From NCBI GenBank assembly GCA_018897875.1, contig JAHIKF010000457.1:1-17894 (forward strand): DNA of 17,894 bases, read 5' to 3'. The position numbers and the translations under genes are program-made. Below are positions 17,337-17,894 of this stretch, piece after piece. The DNA is from Pseudomonadota bacterium (GTDB taxonomy: Bacteria; Desulfobacterota; Desulfobaccia; Desulfobaccales; 0-14-0-80-60-11). The notes below the pieces were generated by a model, which was not told where the DNA came from, did not search any database, and saw only the letters and a list, made by a program, of their open reading frames with translations. Every line of letters starts with the position of its first letter. Position 1 is the stretch's first letter.

Positions 17337-17397
17337 GGGACCGCCTCAGATTTAGGCCCCGGGCAGTTCCTGAGGGAGAAGCCTGGGCCGCGGTCCC
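17337..17397 (-). terminator. Possible weak terminator after catalase
   Basis: GGGACCGC (complement of 17390-17397) and GCGGTCCC (complement of 17337-17344) form a perfect 8-bp stem 12 nt after the catalase stop, with a 45-nt interior that can fold further (GGGGCC/GGCCCC lies across it). On the minus strand it is followed by TTCCTTTT, a poor T-run. It may only slow transcription into the small Cys-rich gene. Confidence 0.3.
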
Positions 17398-17408
17398 CAT
17401 GGCCGTGC

Positions 17409-17894
17409 TTAGCTGAAGGTTCCCGGCTCGGTGGCCTGGGCCCGTTCTGCCGGGGACATAGCCGCCAGGCGCTCCACCGCGGTGATATCCAGTCCCAACC
17501 CCGCGGCCACCCGCCGCCCGTAGTCCGGGTCGGCCTTGAAAAACAAGGCGGTCTGGCGCATCTGGATGCGTTTGACGGCATTCCCGAGATGATCCACGAT
17601 ATTGCCGATGAGATGCTCCCGGTCCATCTCGGTCATGACCTTGCGGTAGAGGTCCCCGGGCTGGACGAAATCGTCGTTGGGAAAGGTATAGGGGTGGCGC
17701 CCCGCCGGCCCCGTGATTTCAAAAGGCGGCTCGCCCGCCCCGGGGTCCGGAGCCGGCCCGCCGAAGCTATTGGGCCAGTAATTGGGCCCGCCGCCGCCGC
17801 CGGCGTCCACCCGCATGAAACCGTCCCGCTGGTAGCTCAACTCCTTGGCGCCTTTGGGGGAGTTCACCGGGATCAGGTGATAGTTGGGCCCCAG
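17409..17894 (-). CDS. Catalase, C-terminal part (N-terminus outside window)
   Basis: Heme catalase that breaks down hydrogen peroxide. The last 161 residues are visible, beginning LGPNYHLIPVNSPKGAKE directly at the window edge. This is the segment that follows the heme-ligand Tyr helix; that Tyr should lie about a dozen residues outside. Further on are SYQRDGFMRVD, the NSFGGP and HPYTFPNDDFVQPGDLYR stretches, the REHLIGNIVDHLGN helix, and ADPDYGRRVAAGLGL near the end, as in small-subunit (clade 3) catalases. The frame ends TAA at 17409-17411. No flavodoxin-like extra domain follows, so it is not the large HPII type. Confidence 0.93.
   Translation of the reverse strand: MGPNYHLIPVNSPKGAKELSYQRDGFMRVDAGGGGGPNYWPNSFGGPAPDPGAGEPPFEITGPAGRHPYTFPNDDFVQPGDLYRKVMTEMDREHLIGNIVDHLGNAVKRIQMRQTALFFKADPDYGRRVAAGLGLDITAVERLAAMSPAERAQATEPGTFS

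Overview
The window looks like part of a GC-rich bacterial chromosome, most likely a Desulfobacterota (former Deltaproteobacteria) member. The basis is the gene order glyQ-glyS-ftsY, the style of the protein sequences and the GNAETER-type IS3 transposase tail. That assignment is inference; no 16S or other marker is present.

Left flank (1-4723): ordinary core genes. On the minus strand an operon reads glyQ, glyS, ftsY, with ftsY running off the left edge. A clear sigma70-type promoter lies before glyQ, and inverted arrays of a 7-bp repeat sit in the glyQ-glyS gap. A plus-strand tRNA-Val(GAC) with its own promoter and terminator follows.

Variable segment (about 4774-16840): directly beyond the tRNA lie the tail of a tyrosine recombinase pointing at the tRNA, an IS3-type transposase tail, and a fragment of an RNase II/R-family gene joined to that tail. 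Then come a broken Met-rich secreted protein gene, an orphan membrane histidine kinase with an internal Cys cluster, and a Cu+-type P1B ATPase (copA-like). Next are a twin-hairpin repeat, relics of a phosphoketolase and a class I aldolase, an intact P3A-type H+-ATPase, relics of 6-phosphogluconate dehydrogenase and of a probable DUF2934 protein, and intact pgm and pgi. A perfect 17-bp direct repeat occurs in the integrase relic and again just after pgi, about 11.9 kb apart, so this may be an old island. The living genes fall into two themes: copper sensing/export (kinase plus CopA, with a dead Met-rich protein) and sugar-phosphate interconversion (Pgm: G1P to G6P; Pgi: G6P to F6P) beside an electrogenic proton pump. 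The relics (phosphoketolase, aldolase, gnd) show that a larger sugar-phosphate cluster has been pruned.

Right flank (16840-17894): minus-strand genes for a 59-residue Cys-rich protein, with a good terminator after it, and the C-terminal part of a catalase that runs off the right edge.

I did not find a clearly new multi-gene system. The most interesting items are the Cys-cluster kinase beside CopA, the chimeric relic ORF, the signal-peptide nonsense codon, the eroded sugar operon and the repeat-bounded architecture.
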